Shown one piece after another: positions 33,867 to 43,077 of a stretch of 64,000 nucleotides of DNA. A program made the translations under genes and the position numbers. This DNA comes from JARBUG01 sp035628915 (GTDB lineage Bacteria; Bacillota; Sulfobacillia; Symbiobacteriales; Symbiobacteriaceae). The notes below the pieces were generated by a model. It ran no database searches. It was not told where the DNA came from and saw nothing but the letters and a program-made list of their open reading frames with translations. Every line of letters starts with the position of its first letter. The first letter of the stretch is position 1. The stretch covers positions 1 to 64,000 of the forward strand of contig DASPIW010000048.1 of NCBI GenBank assembly GCA_035628915.1, given 5' to 3'.

Positions 33867-36645
33867 CTTTACGCACCCCTGGGCTTTGCTGGCTCTGCTG
33901 CTGCCTGCGGCCTGGTTTGTTTGGGAACGGCGGCGCCCCAACCTCTTTACGTGGCTGCGCCTCGCGATAGTCCTGCTGCTGATTCTCGCCCTGGCCGGTG
34001 CGGGCATCACGTTCAGCGCCCGCAATCAGGCCGTCATGTTCGTGGCGGACGTGTCTACATCTACCGCGGCAATCCGGCCCCAGATGGAAGAGTTCGTCAA
34101 GACCGCCCTCGGCAAGATGAACCCCGGCGATGTGGCGGGTGTTCTCACCATGGCCGAAAACGCCGTGCTGGAGGCGCCGGTGGCGACCCGCCCCACCTTC
34201 AGCGGCTTTACCGCCGTCGTCAACCCGGACCATACGGATCTTGAAAAAGGCCTGCGCCTCGGCGCCGCCCTGCTGCCGGCGGGCTACCGGCCCCGGCTGG
34301 TGCTGCTCTCCGACGGGCGGGAGAACGTGGGCAACGCCATGGCCGAAGTGCAGCGCCTGCGCCAGCGCGGCTATACGGTGGATGTGGTCAACTTCGCCCC
34401 CGCCGCCGCCAGCCCCGAGAGCCTGATCAAGGCGATTGAGGCGCCGGGCTCCATCCGCCTGGGGGAGCGGGTCGACCTGACAATGACGCTGACGGCGTCC
34501 GCCGCCACGCGGGGCGCCCTGCGCATCTACGAGGACCGGACCCTGCTCGAGACCCGGCAGGTCAGCCTGTCGCCCGGCGACACGCAGGTCCGGGTCAGCA
34601 TGGAGAATCTCAAGTCCGGCTACCACCGCCTCTGGGCGACGTTGGAGGCCGAAAAGGACTCGCTCACGCAGAACAACGAAGCCGCCGTGATGGTCAACGT
34701 CCAGGGCGCCCCCGCCGTGCTGCTCGTGGAAGGCTTCCCGGGCTCCGGCACTAACCTGGCCCGCGCCCTGCAGGCGACCGGCATGACCGTGGAAGCCCGC
34801 ACGTCCGATGCCCTGCCGACGCACGCCACACAGCTGGCCCGGTACGCATCGGTCATCCTGGTCGATGTGCCGGCGCCCCTGATCTCCGCCGCGGCTATGG
34901 AGGCAATTTCCGGCAACGTCAGGCAGGGCGGCAAGGGCCTGCTGGTCGTGGGCGGCGAGAACAGCTACGCCATGGGTGGCTACGGGGGCACCAAGCTCGA
35001 AGAGCTGCTGCCCGTCTCCATGGATATTCCCCAGCGCAAGGAGAAGCCGCCGGTGGCGGTCGCCCTGATCATCGAGAACTTTGAGTCCCAGGAGAAGATC
35101 AACGTCTCCAAGGAAGCGGCCAAGGCACTGGTCGACATGCTGACGCCCCGCGACACGGTGCTGGTCAGCGACGCGTGCATCGTGGGCGGGTGGGTCGTGC
35201 CGCCCACGAAAGTGACCGACAAGGCGAAAGTCAAGCAGATGATCGACGCAGCGGCGCCCTGCGACCCGCCGCACTATATGGAACACTTCGAGGCTGCGGC
35301 GAACGCGCTAAAGGAGATCGACGCCAAAATCAAGCACATCGTCTTCGGTGGCGACGGCGACGCCCAGATGATCTCCATGGGCGAATACGCCTCCCGGGTC
35401 GGGCGCATCGCGGCCGCGGGCATCACCGTTACGACGGTGCACGTCAACTATCAGCGCCCGGAAGAGCGGGTGCTGATGGAGCTGATCGCCCGGACGGGCA
35501 ACGGCCGGTACTACCTGGCCGGCAACGCGAATGCGACGCCGCAGATCTTCCTGAAAGAAGCCCAGACCATGGCCCGGCCCGGCGTGGTGGAGGAGGACTT
35601 CATTCCCGCCATTTTGAGCCGGAGCCCGGTGCTGCAAGGCCTGGGCGGCCTGCCGGCCCTGCGCGGGTATGTGGCGACCACGCCGAAGCCCATGGGCGAA
35701 GTGGTGCTCCAGTCCGCCCAGGCCGACCCGGTGCTGGCGACCTGGCAGATCGGTTTGGGCCGGGCGGCGGCCTTCACGTCCGATACCGGCGGCCTCTGGT
35801 CGGCGGATATGGTCCGCTGGAACGAGTTTCAGCGCTTCTGGGCCAACGTGGTCACCTGGACCATGCCTGCCGCCGAGGAGACGGGCATGCGCACCGTTGC
35901 ATCGGTGGTGGGCGGCAAGGCGAAAATGACGGTTCAGCTGCCGGGCGAAGGCCTGGAAGTCGGCGGCGTGGGCGGGCCCAACTCCTGGCCGCCCAACCTG
36001 ACGGCGGGCGTGATCCGGCCCGACGGCTCGACCCAGGTCCTGCCCCTGCAGGCGACGGCGCCGGGCCAGTACGAAGGGGAGATTCCCGCTTCTATGCCCG
36101 GTCCGTATCTGGTGAAGCTGAGTGCCGGCACGAAGCGGCAGAGCGTGCAGCTGGGCGAAACGTTCGTGGTGGCGCCCTACAGCCCCGAGTTTGCCACAGG
36201 CGCCGCCGACCCGGCGTTCATGCAGCGGCTGGCGAAAGCCGGCGGCGGCGCCGTGCTGACGGATGCGGCCGCGGCCTTTGCAAAGAACCTGCCGAAGGCG
36301 CCGGGCCGCCTGCCGCTGGATCACGCCCTGCTGGTGCTGGCCCTGCTGCTTTGGCCGGTGGACATCGCGATGCGGCGCCTGGCCGTGACGCCGGTGGAAG
36401 TGGCGGCGGCCCTGCGGCGGCGGCGGGAACGGCAGGCCCGGGCGCCGGCCACAGCCGCCGGCGCTGCCGTGCAGAAGCTGCGCGAGCGCCGGGCCGAGCG
36501 GGCGGCGGCGCCGCCTCCGCCTCAGACACCTGTGGCAACTCCCCCCGCTGCCGCGGAGCCCGTGGCGGAACAAAGGCCGGTTCAGCCGAAAGAGGAGGGG
36601 CTGTTCACCCAGCGCCTCCTGGACGCCCGCCGCAAGAAGAAATAG
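33856..36645 (+). CDS. VWA/amidotransferase-like membrane protein
   Basis: 929 residues from the GTG at 33856; the frame is open upstream inside the previous gene. Two N-terminal helices, a VWA domain with an intact MIDAS (VADVSTSTA), an Ig-like domain, then a GATase-like domain (GGKGLLVVGGENSYAMGGYG), a second VWA-type segment, and a C-terminal helix with a basic Pro-rich cytoplasmic tail. Proteins of this layout commonly accompany MoxR/DUF58/BatA genes. A terminator follows. Confidence 0.75.
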   Translation: MGISFTHPWALLALLLPAAWFVWERRRPNLFTWLRLAIVLLLILALAGAGITFSARNQAVMFVADVSTSTAAIRPQMEEFVKTALGKMNPGDVAGVLTMAENAVLEAPVATRPTFSGFTAVVNPDHTDLEKGLRLGAALLPAGYRPRLVLLSDGRENVGNAMAEVQRLRQRGYTVDVVNFAPAAASPESLIKAIEAPGSIRLGERVDLTMTLTASAATRGALRIYEDRTLLETRQVSLSPGDTQVRVSMENLKSGYHRLWATLEAEKDSLTQNNEAAVMVNVQGAPAVLLVEGFPGSGTNLARALQATGMTVEARTSDALPTHATQLARYASVILVDVPAPLISAAAMEAISGNVRQGGKGLLVVGGENSYAMGGYGGTKLEELLPVSMDIPQRKEKPPVAVALIIENFESQEKINVSKEAAKALVDMLTPRDTVLVSDACIVGGWVVPPTKVTDKAKVKQMIDAAAPCDPPHYMEHFEAAANALKEIDAKIKHIVFGGDGDAQMISMGEYASRVGRIAAAGITVTTVHVNYQRPEERVLMELIARTGNGRYYLAGNANATPQIFLKEAQTMARPGVVEEDFIPAILSRSPVLQGLGGLPALRGYVATTPKPMGEVVLQSAQADPVLATWQIGLGRAAAFTSDTGGLWSADMVRWNEFQRFWANVVTWTMPAAEETGMRTVASVVGGKAKMTVQLPGEGLEVGGVGGPNSWPPNLTAGVIRPDGSTQVLPLQATAPGQYEGEIPASMPGPYLVKLSAGTKRQSVQLGETFVVAPYSPEFATGAADPAFMQRLAKAGGGAVLTDAAAAFAKNLPKAPGRLPLDHALLVLALLLWPVDIAMRRLAVTPVEVAAALRRRRERQARAPATAAGAAVQKLRERRAERAAAPPPPQTPVATPPAAAEPVAEQRPVQPKEEGLFTQRLLDARRKKK

Positions 36646-36652
36646 CGCGCAC

Positions 36653-36677
36653 CGAGGGAGGCATTCCGCCTCCCTCG
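36653..36677 (+). terminator. terminator after the envelope cluster
   Basis: CGAGGGAGGC / GCCTCCCTCG perfect 10-bp arms with a 5-base loop, followed by TCGTATTTCG. Confidence 0.8.
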
Positions 36678-36712
36678 TCGTATTTCGACCCTCTAAAGGG
36701 GTGACTCCGGGC

Positions 36713-39157
36713 ATGTCCTCTCCGCTGCTGCACACGAAGCTCTATCTGCCCCCGCTCCGGCCCGGCCTCGTTCCCCGGCCCCGGCTGACCCGGCGCCTGG
36801 CGGACGGCCTGCAGCGCCCCATCACCCTGATCTCCGCACCGGCGGGCTTCGGCAAGACCACCCTGCTAAGCGAATGGCGCGCCGCCGCTGAAGTGCCCGT
36901 CGCCTGGCTCGCCCTGGATCAGCACGATAACGACCCGGTCCGCTTCTGGACCTACGTCGTCGCTGCGCTCGCTTGCCTGCCCGATCTCAGCGCCGTGGGC
37001 GCCGAGACGCTGGAGCTCCTCCGGACGGTCCAGCGGGCGCCCGCCGAGGAGTACCTCACGCCACTTATCAACGAGCTGGGCGCCGTCGCGGCCCCGGTCG
37101 TGCTGGTACTCGATGACTACCACGCCATCGAAGCGCCGCCGATCCATGAAGCCGTCAGTTTCCTGGTGGAACACCTGCCGCCGGGGCTGCGGCTGGTGGT
37201 GCTTACCCGGTCCGATCCCCCGTGGCCCCTGGCCCGCCTGCGGGCCAATCGCCAGCTGGCCGAGCTGCGGGCGGCGGACCTCCGCTTCACCGCCGATGAA
37301 GCGGCCGAGTTCCTGAACCGGGTGATGGGCTTCGACATATCCCCCGCCGATGTAGCCGCCCTGGAGCGCCGCACGGAAGGCTGGGTCGCCGCCCTGCAGA
37401 TGGTCGCCCTCTCGCTGGAGGGGCATCCCCAGCCGGAGGGCTTCATCGCCGCGTTCTCCGGCGACAATCGCTACATCGCCGACTATCTGGCCGAAGAAGT
37501 GATCGCCCGCCAGCCCGGGCCAGTGCAGGAGTTCCTGCTCAGCACCGCCCTCATGGGCCGGTTCACGGCCTCCCTCTGCGAAGCGGTCACGGGACAGGCG
37601 GATGCGCAGGCCACCCTGGAGGGCATCGAGCGGGCCAACCTCTTCTTAATTCCCCTGGACGCCGAGCGGCGCTGGTACCGGTATCATCACCTGTTTGCCG
37701 ACCTGCTGCGGGCCAAGCTCACGCAATCGCAGGCCCATCTGATACCGGATCTGCATCGCCGGGCCTCCCGTTGGTACGAGGAGAACGGCTTTGGCATCGA
37801 GGCGGTGGAGCAGGCGCTGGCCGCCCGGGAGTATGATCGGGCCGCCGACCTGATCGAGGCGAACGCGCACGGCTGGTGGGCGCTCGCCGCCAGCCAGTTT
37901 CTGCAATTGATGATGAAGCTGCCAAGGGAGGTAGTGGAGCGCCGTCCTTCCTTCACCACCTATCTGGCCTGGCTGAAGATCGTGACAGGTGAACTGGATG
38001 CGTCCGCCGCTTTCCTGACGGCGGCGGAGCAGCATCTGGGCGCGCAGCCCGACCCCGCCACTGTTGCTTTCCTGTCGCTGATGCGGACCTACATCGCAGA
38101 GCTGCAGGGGCAGCCGTACGTGGTGACGGATGAAGTCCGCCGGGCGTCGGGCTACATTCCGGGGACATACGTGGCGATGCGCAACAGCGCCGACGTGGTG
38201 CTCTCCTTTATTCTGGAGATGAGCGGCGAGGCGGAGTCCGCCGTGGACCTGCTCACCGCCGCAGTCCGCCGTGAACTGACTTACAATACGTACGTCACCA
38301 TCCCCATCGCCATCAGCCGCATTGCCCGGATTCGCAGCGTGCAGGGGCGCCTGGCAGAGGCGGAAGCGCTGCTGCGGCAGTACCTGGGGATCATCGAAGA
38401 GAAGGGCGCCCGGCGGTATTTCATGAACGGCAACCTGCATGCGGCCCTGGGCAGCGTGCTGCTGCAGCAGGGGCGCCGGGCGGAGGCTCAGGCGCTGGCC
38501 GAAGAGGCGCTGCTGCAAAACGAGCGCTGGGGGATTGCCAATGGGCTGGTGCTGCCGCTGCATGTACTGGCCCGGGTCCGCCAGGCCATGGGGGATCTGG
38601 CCGGGGCGCAGGCGGCATTGGACCGCCTGGAGGCGATCATCCGAATGGGGCGGACGCCCGTCAATGATCTGGCCGCCGAACTGAGCGCGACGAAGATCCG
38701 GCTCTGGCTGGACGGGGGCGATGTGGCGGCTGCCGCCCGCTGGGCCGAGGAGCGGGGCCTGCGGCCTGATGCGCCCGTCAGCATCCGACAGGAGCCGGAG
38801 TTGATTGCCTACGCCCGCTTGCTGCTGGCGCAGGGGCGGCAGGCGGAGGCGGGCGCCTTGCTCCGGCGCCTGGAGGCGGCGGCCCGGGACGGCGGGCGCC
38901 CGGGGCGTGTGGCGGAGATCGCGGCGCTTGTCAGCCGTCCCGCCGCCGCCGGGTCACCGCTGATCGAGCACCTGAGCGAGCGGGAGCAGGAGATCCTGAA
39001 GTGGATGGCCGAGGGGCTGTCCAACCAGCAGATCGCCGATCGCCTCTATTTGAGCGTAGGCACGGTCAAGTCGCATATCCATAACCTGTGCGGGAAGTTG
39101 GGCGCCCGGAGCCGGACCCACGCCGTGGCCCGGGCCCGGGAACTGCATCTGCTGTGA
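36713..39157 (+). CDS. MalT-type LuxR-family regulator
   Basis: 814 residues. N-terminal STAND/AAA module with Walker A SAPAGFGKTTLL (about residues 34-45) and Walker B LVLVLDDYHAI, a winged helix, a long TPR-like helical region and a C-terminal LuxR HTH (LSEREQEILKWMAEGLSNQQ, then LYLSVGTVKSHI). MalT-type proteins are ligand-activated transcription activators. No known ligand can be named. The ATG at 36713 follows AAAGGGG; the GTG at 36701 is an alternative. Flanked by terminators, so it is a single-gene unit. Confidence 0.9.
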   Translation: MSSPLLHTKLYLPPLRPGLVPRPRLTRRLADGLQRPITLISAPAGFGKTTLLSEWRAAAEVPVAWLALDQHDNDPVRFWTYVVAALACLPDLSAVGAETLELLRTVQRAPAEEYLTPLINELGAVAAPVVLVLDDYHAIEAPPIHEAVSFLVEHLPPGLRLVVLTRSDPPWPLARLRANRQLAELRAADLRFTADEAAEFLNRVMGFDISPADVAALERRTEGWVAALQMVALSLEGHPQPEGFIAAFSGDNRYIADYLAEEVIARQPGPVQEFLLSTALMGRFTASLCEAVTGQADAQATLEGIERANLFLIPLDAERRWYRYHHLFADLLRAKLTQSQAHLIPDLHRRASRWYEENGFGIEAVEQALAAREYDRAADLIEANAHGWWALAASQFLQLMMKLPREVVERRPSFTTYLAWLKIVTGELDASAAFLTAAEQHLGAQPDPATVAFLSLMRTYIAELQGQPYVVTDEVRRASGYIPGTYVAMRNSADVVLSFILEMSGEAESAVDLLTAAVRRELTYNTYVTIPIAISRIARIRSVQGRLAEAEALLRQYLGIIEEKGARRYFMNGNLHAALGSVLLQQGRRAEAQALAEEALLQNERWGIANGLVLPLHVLARVRQAMGDLAGAQAALDRLEAIIRMGRTPVNDLAAELSATKIRLWLDGGDVAAAARWAEERGLRPDAPVSIRQEPELIAYARLLLAQGRQAEAGALLRRLEAAARDGGRPGRVAEIAALVSRPAAAGSPLIEHLSEREQEILKWMAEGLSNQQIADRLYLSVGTVKSHIHNLCGKLGARSRTHAVARARELHLL

Positions 39158-39161
39158 AAGG

Positions 39162-39199
39162 AAGCCTCCGCACTCCTCCTGCGAGGAATGCGGAGGCTT
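39162..39199 (+). terminator. terminator
   Basis: AAGCCTCCGCA / TGCGGAGGCTT perfect 11-bp arms, then TATT. It ends the MalT-type gene. Confidence 0.88.
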
Positions 39200-39204
39200 T
39201 ATTC

Positions 39205-39330
39205 CGCTCCTGTGAGTTGCTCACTCGCTCCTGCGGGTTGCTCACTCGCTCCTGCGGGCTTGCCCACTTGCTCCTGAAGAGTGCCCACTCGCTCCAGCGG
39301 GCTACCCACTCGCTCCGAAAGGCTGCCCAC
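39205..39330. repeat. degenerate 21-bp tandem repeat, six copies
   Basis: Six head-to-tail units beginning CGCTCC (one TGCTCC), each 21 bp except the third, which is 22 bp. The last unit abuts the stop codon of the minus-strand gene. The 22-bp unit shifts the frame, so it is not read through as protein on either strand. Confidence 0.85.
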
Positions 39331-39834
39331 CTATTGCTTGGACGCTGCTGCCTCGCCCTCACCCTCTGATTTCGGCTTGATCACGGCTTTCGTCCAATTG
39401 GCGAACACGACCTTGCCGAAAGTATCATCTTCGCCGATCTCCGTCGGCATCTCGTACCAGACGTCATCCCGCAGCTCGATCCGGGCCGACTCGAACAGGA
39501 GCTTCAGCCCCCGGATGGTTGGCGCCTTCACTTCGTGATGATACTTCACCGGGTAAGTATCAGGCTCGCGCACCTTGGTATCGGAAGGCGGCTTCACGGC
39601 GCTGATGACCAGGAGAAACTCGGCGGTCACCTCGCGGAAGACGATCTTTACCCAGTTGGTTTCGGGCATCGACAATTGCTGCTTGCCGCACTCCATGATC
39701 TGCACGCCCACCGCTGCGTTCCCAAAGAGCGTACCGGGCGCCCCGACCCGAATCTTCGGCAGATCGCCATAAAGCGGGAACTGCACCCTCTCCGGATTCA
39801 CCGTATGAATCTTGCCACCCGTCAGCTTTCGCAT
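39331..39834 (-). CDS. hypothetical protein
   Basis: 167 residues, not recognised. The ATG at 39832-39834 has AGGAGG nine bases upstream; the ATG at 39840 is too close to that site. It looks soluble: mixed alpha/beta with a Lys/Glu/Ala tail (KSEGEGEAAASKQ), no signal peptide and no helix long enough for the membrane. One Cys (MECGKQQ). Coding signal is good because of the ribosome site and amino-acid use. Confidence 0.7.
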   Translation of the reverse strand: MRKLTGGKIHTVNPERVQFPLYGDLPKIRVGAPGTLFGNAAVGVQIMECGKQQLSMPETNWVKIVFREVTAEFLLVISAVKPPSDTKVREPDTYPVKYHHEVKAPTIRGLKLLFESARIELRDDVWYEMPTEIGEDDTFGKVVFANWTKAVIKPKSEGEGEAAASKQ

Positions 39835-40348
39835 ATCCATGCACCTCCTGTACTCGTCCGGTATCCACTACGAAAGAAAGGGGATAGATGTTCGAAGGTC
39901 CGCATCATTCTTGAAAAAACATGCGGAAGGAGCGATATTCGGCTGAGACGATCTGCCCCCGGCGTTCCGTCGACTGATCGCCTTTCAGAGTACGGGTCTT
40001 GAATGTGGGAATGGGAACGGGATTTTTACCACTGGGAAGGATTTTTACCACGGAAAACGCGGAAGGGGACACGGAAATCGCGGCGGTGGAAGTGGGCATG
40101 GACTTGTCAGATCCGCGCCATCCGCGGCCATTTTATTGTCCTATTCAGTGTCCTCCGTACTTCCGCGCACTCCGTGGCAAAATGTCTCCATTACCTCACA
40201 TAAGCAGCCTACAATTGCATAAGCGTGCACAGGACTAATTGGAACATGCTTACGTAGAAGGGATAGAGCGGTTGTCAATCGAAAAGATTGCACACCTGCA
40301 AGATCTGGGTGCGAAGGGTGATCCCAGGTCGTGACGAGGGGTGTTTGA
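39835..40348. other. long intergenic region holding an inverted-repeat element
   Basis: About 510 bases without a convincing gene. The outer parts show nothing identified. The inner part (40043-40182) is an inverted-repeat element described separately. The short open frames that cross it have the low-complexity look of repeat DNA. Confidence 0.6.
40043..40182. repeat. inverted-repeat element with ACCACGGA-type arms
   Basis: The left arm reads TTTTACCACGGA, CGCGGAAG; the right arm, in reverse complement, reads TTTTGCCACGGA, CGCGGAAG, so the ends are inverted copies about 140 bp apart. Inside are further CGGA/TCCG steps. Sequences built from ACCACGGA-CACGGA steps recur in intergenic DNA of many bacteria, so this is probably a mobile repeat remnant. 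A direct repeat of GGATTTTTACCAC lies at its left end (about 40020 and 40040). Confidence 0.6.
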
Positions 40349-41614
40349 GTGAGACGACCGCCGCGTCCATTCTTCGGATTTCTCCTGACGCTCTGTGCCA
40401 TCGCCGCACTCATGCTGCTCTGGCTCGTCAGAAATCCCTTTCCACACCCGAACGTGTCATGGCTGACACTGGCAGTGATCGCTCTGACCACGGCCCTGAG
40501 CACCCGATTCAAGTTCTCCTACCAAGGCCTCGGGGTCACTCCCACCCTGGCCTTCGAGACGGCGGCGGCGATTCTTGTGGGACCCTGGTGGGCCTTGTGG
40601 GTGTCGCTGGCAGCCATGCTGTTGGATATGTGGCTCTACCGCCATCACTACCAGTGGTACCAGCAGGTTTTCAACACCACGCAATGTATCATCTCGTTCG
40701 GGCTGGGGATGGGCGTAGTCGCATGGCTGGGGGGAAGCCCCGGGCAGTTTGATTTTCGCAGCGTGATCGACCTGGGAGCCGTGGCAATCGGTCTCTCGGT
40801 GTACCTGGTCGGTTCAGCGTTTTTGATCGCTTTGGCCATCTGGCTGTCGCGGCGAAAACCCCTGGGCCCCCTTCTGACCCAGTTGTTCTCGACGGCCACA
40901 CTCTACCATCTGGCCCTCATTCCAGTCGGCGTCGTCCTTGCCGCCCTGTACACCGTGAACCCCGCATTGGCCCCGATCCCACTCCTGCTGATCCTCGCGA
41001 TCCACAAGTTGGGCGATCTGAAAACGCAGCTGGCCCGAGACGCGCAGGCAACCATCGAGACCATGGCGCGGCTGGTGGATGAACGCGACCGCTACACGCA
41101 CGAACACAGCAAGCGAGTGGCAGTCTATGCGTGCGCCATCGGTCAGGCCATGGGACTGCCGGCCGAGCAATTGGACTGCTTGCGGCGCGGCTGCCTGATT
41201 CATGACATCGGGAAGGTGGTCTGGTCCGACCACATCCTCAAAGGGGAAGGGCGCCTCACTCCGGACCAGTGGGAAGAGGTCCGAGACCACGCTGAAGTCG
41301 GCTACGAGCTGGTGAAGGACCTGGATCCCTATCGCAACTGTGCGATGATCGTCAGGCACCATCACGAACGCTTCGATGGGAAGGGCTACCCGACAGGCCT
41401 ACCCGGCGAGGCGATTCCCATGCTGGCCCGTATCGCCGGCGTGGCGGATGCCTTCGATGCCATGACTTCCCGCCGCCCGTACCGGAACGCCGTAACACCG
41501 GACGAGGCCCTGGAGGAGCTTGCCCGCCATGCGGGAAGTCAGTTTGATCCATCCGTGGTCGCCGTTGCGATGACAGCGCTCCGGGAGGCAGCGCGACAGC
41601 ACCGTCAGGACTGA
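40349..41614 (+). CDS. membrane HD-GYP domain protein
   Basis: 421 residues. The N-terminal ~220 residues hold six or more hydrophobic helices (MASE-like sensor). The C-terminal HD-GYP domain has the metal-binding HD (CLIHDIGK), further histidines, and the hallmark HHERFDGKGYPTGLPGEAIP. HD-GYP enzymes hydrolyse cyclic di-GMP. All recognisable catalytic residues are present. The GTG at 40349 lies behind GAGGGG. A terminator overlaps the stop codon. Confidence 0.92.
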   Translation: MRRPPRPFFGFLLTLCAIAALMLLWLVRNPFPHPNVSWLTLAVIALTTALSTRFKFSYQGLGVTPTLAFETAAAILVGPWWALWVSLAAMLLDMWLYRHHYQWYQQVFNTTQCIISFGLGMGVVAWLGGSPGQFDFRSVIDLGAVAIGLSVYLVGSAFLIALAIWLSRRKPLGPLLTQLFSTATLYHLALIPVGVVLAALYTVNPALAPIPLLLILAIHKLGDLKTQLARDAQATIETMARLVDERDRYTHEHSKRVAVYACAIGQAMGLPAEQLDCLRRGCLIHDIGKVVWSDHILKGEGRLTPDQWEEVRDHAEVGYELVKDLDPYRNCAMIVRHHHERFDGKGYPTGLPGEAIPMLARIAGVADAFDAMTSRRPYRNAVTPDEALEELARHAGSQFDPSVVAVAMTALREAARQHRQD

Positions 41615-41635
41615 CCTGACGGTGCTTCCTCTTTT
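41598..41635 (+). terminator. terminator overlapping the HD-GYP stop codon
   Basis: AGCACCGTCAGG / CCTGACGGTGCT perfect 12-bp arms followed by TCCTCTTTTT. Confidence 0.92.
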
Positions 41636-41735
41636 TCGTCATCATCTCAACCAGTCGTTCAAACTTTCGATAGGAGCGGAGGGGGGTGGTTTAGCCGCAT
41701 GATCAAGACAGTACTTAACAGGGAGGATATCGATC

Positions 41736-42065
41736 ATGCAGATCGCACTTGGCCTCGTCTCCGCCGGCATCGCTTACGCCGGTATCGCCGGAGTCTACCT
41801 CAGCCAGCGGACCGCCCTCATCGCCCTGATGGTGGTCGGCATGACCCTTTGCGCCTTGGGCATGAAGCCGGACAAGTACCCCTTCACCAACCCCTTTATG
41901 ATCGCCGGGTCCCTCGTCGGCGCCGTCGCTTTGCTCATCGGCCTGGCAGGCATCTTCGGCTTCAAGCTGCCCTATGTGACAGACGCCCGAGCCGCACTCA
42001 TCGGCGTAACCGCCCTCATGGCGCTGAAAGTGGCCATCGCCCTGCTCCGGGGCGCCGCGGCTTGA
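41736..42065 (+). CDS. small integral membrane protein
   Basis: 109 residues, nearly all in three or four hydrophobic helices; no family recognised. ATG at 41736 behind AGGGAGGAT. It begins a three-gene set with the next two genes (3-base gap, then overlap). Confidence 0.75.
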   Translation: MQIALGLVSAGIAYAGIAGVYLSQRTALIALMVVGMTLCALGMKPDKYPFTNPFMIAGSLVGAVALLIGLAGIFGFKLPYVTDARAALIGVTALMALKVAIALLRGAAA

Positions 42066-42068
42066 GCC

Positions 42069-42296
42069 ATGATTCGCTACGCAATTCAGGTGGAAGGGCA
42101 CCTGCCGGCGGCCTGGTCGGGCTGGTTCGAGGGGCTCACCTGCACCTGCCTGGCGGACGGACGGACGACCCTGATTGCGGGGAAGTTGACCGACCAGGCG
42201 GCCCTGCACGGCGTGCTGACCCGCATTCGGGACCTGAACCTGATTCTGATTTCCGTGCAGCGGCTTCCGCCCACGGAGGAGGAGGGAGAGGAATGA
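42069..42296 (+). CDS. small conserved-looking soluble protein
   Basis: 75 residues; MIRYAIQVEGHLPAAWSGWF at the start, then alternating strands and one helix (LHGVLTRIRDLNLILISVQR). Acidic tail. No named family recognised. It is tightly packed between two membrane-protein genes and overlaps the downstream start (ATGA), so it is very probably translated with them. Confidence 0.7.
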   Translation: MIRYAIQVEGHLPAAWSGWFEGLTCTCLADGRTTLIAGKLTDQAALHGVLTRIRDLNLILISVQRLPPTEEEGEE

Positions 42297-42952
42297 ACCG
42301 GCAGGCGGGCCTCATCGCCGCCGTCAGCACGACGGTCTTGATCATCGCCTTTGACGTGGCCATCGCCATCCTGGCCCTGACGCTAACCCCGACGCCCTGG
42401 ACGGGTATCGAGGCTCACGCTGCTGCGTATAACCCCCTGCCGCTTTGGCTGACCATCGTGCCGTCCCTGCTGCTGGCGCCTTCGTTCCTGGGCCTGGCGG
42501 CCTGCCTGCACGAGGAGGCCGCGCCGCAGCACCGCCTCCTGACTCGCATGGGGCTCGCCGCTGCCGCCGTCTACACGGCGCTGGTGGCGCTCAATTACAC
42601 GATTCAACTGACGGTGGTCCGCAGCGGGCTGGTCAGCGGCGAGACTGACGGTCTGGCGCTCTGGACGATGGGTAACCCGCAGTCGATCTTCTGGGCGCTG
42701 GAAGTGGTAGGCTACGGGTTCATGAGCCTCGCCGGCTGCTTCCTGGCGCCCGCGCTCGGCCCGGTCCGGGTGCGGCGGGCGCTGTATGTCAACGCTCTCA
42801 TCCAGGTTCCGGCAACCCTCGCGTATTTCATCACCGTCAACCCGTACCATCCGCTGGTGATCATCTCGCTGGGCGCGTGGGGCCTGCTTTTCCCCATCGC
42901 CACGGGCAGCCTGGCGTTCCGCTACTACGATTCGACCCGCAGAATCCGGTAG
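42293..42952 (+). CDS. multi-helix membrane protein
   Basis: 219 residues from the ATG at 42293 (GGAGGGAGAGG upstream); a longer open frame from 41699 is out of register with the two genes before it and is a shadow. Six hydrophobic helices with short loops, resembling DUF4386-like or hydrophobic-sensor proteins in general layout. No catalytic or binding motif seen. Confidence 0.7.
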   Translation: MNRQAGLIAAVSTTVLIIAFDVAIAILALTLTPTPWTGIEAHAAAYNPLPLWLTIVPSLLLAPSFLGLAACLHEEAAPQHRLLTRMGLAAAAVYTALVALNYTIQLTVVRSGLVSGETDGLALWTMGNPQSIFWALEVVGYGFMSLAGCFLAPALGPVRVRRALYVNALIQVPATLAYFITVNPYHPLVIISLGAWGLLFPIATGSLAFRYYDSTRRIR

Positions 42953-43077
42953 AGACGGCGCCCCCCCGGGCGCCTTCACGGCGACGACCGCACTGGCTCG
43001 TGCGGGCTCGCTGCCACAATCTCCGTTTCTGCATCGGTCGGCGGGGGGGCAGCCACGGCCCGAGCGGCTGGTTTTCC

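Noticed and set aside
33769..35286. 505-codon open frame on the minus strand
   Set aside because: Antisense to the VWA/amidotransferase-like gene; His/Arg/Gly-rich, no recognisable motif.
39205..39330. CRISPR array
   Set aside because: Units are head-to-tail with no spacers, degenerate, and no cas genes are nearby.
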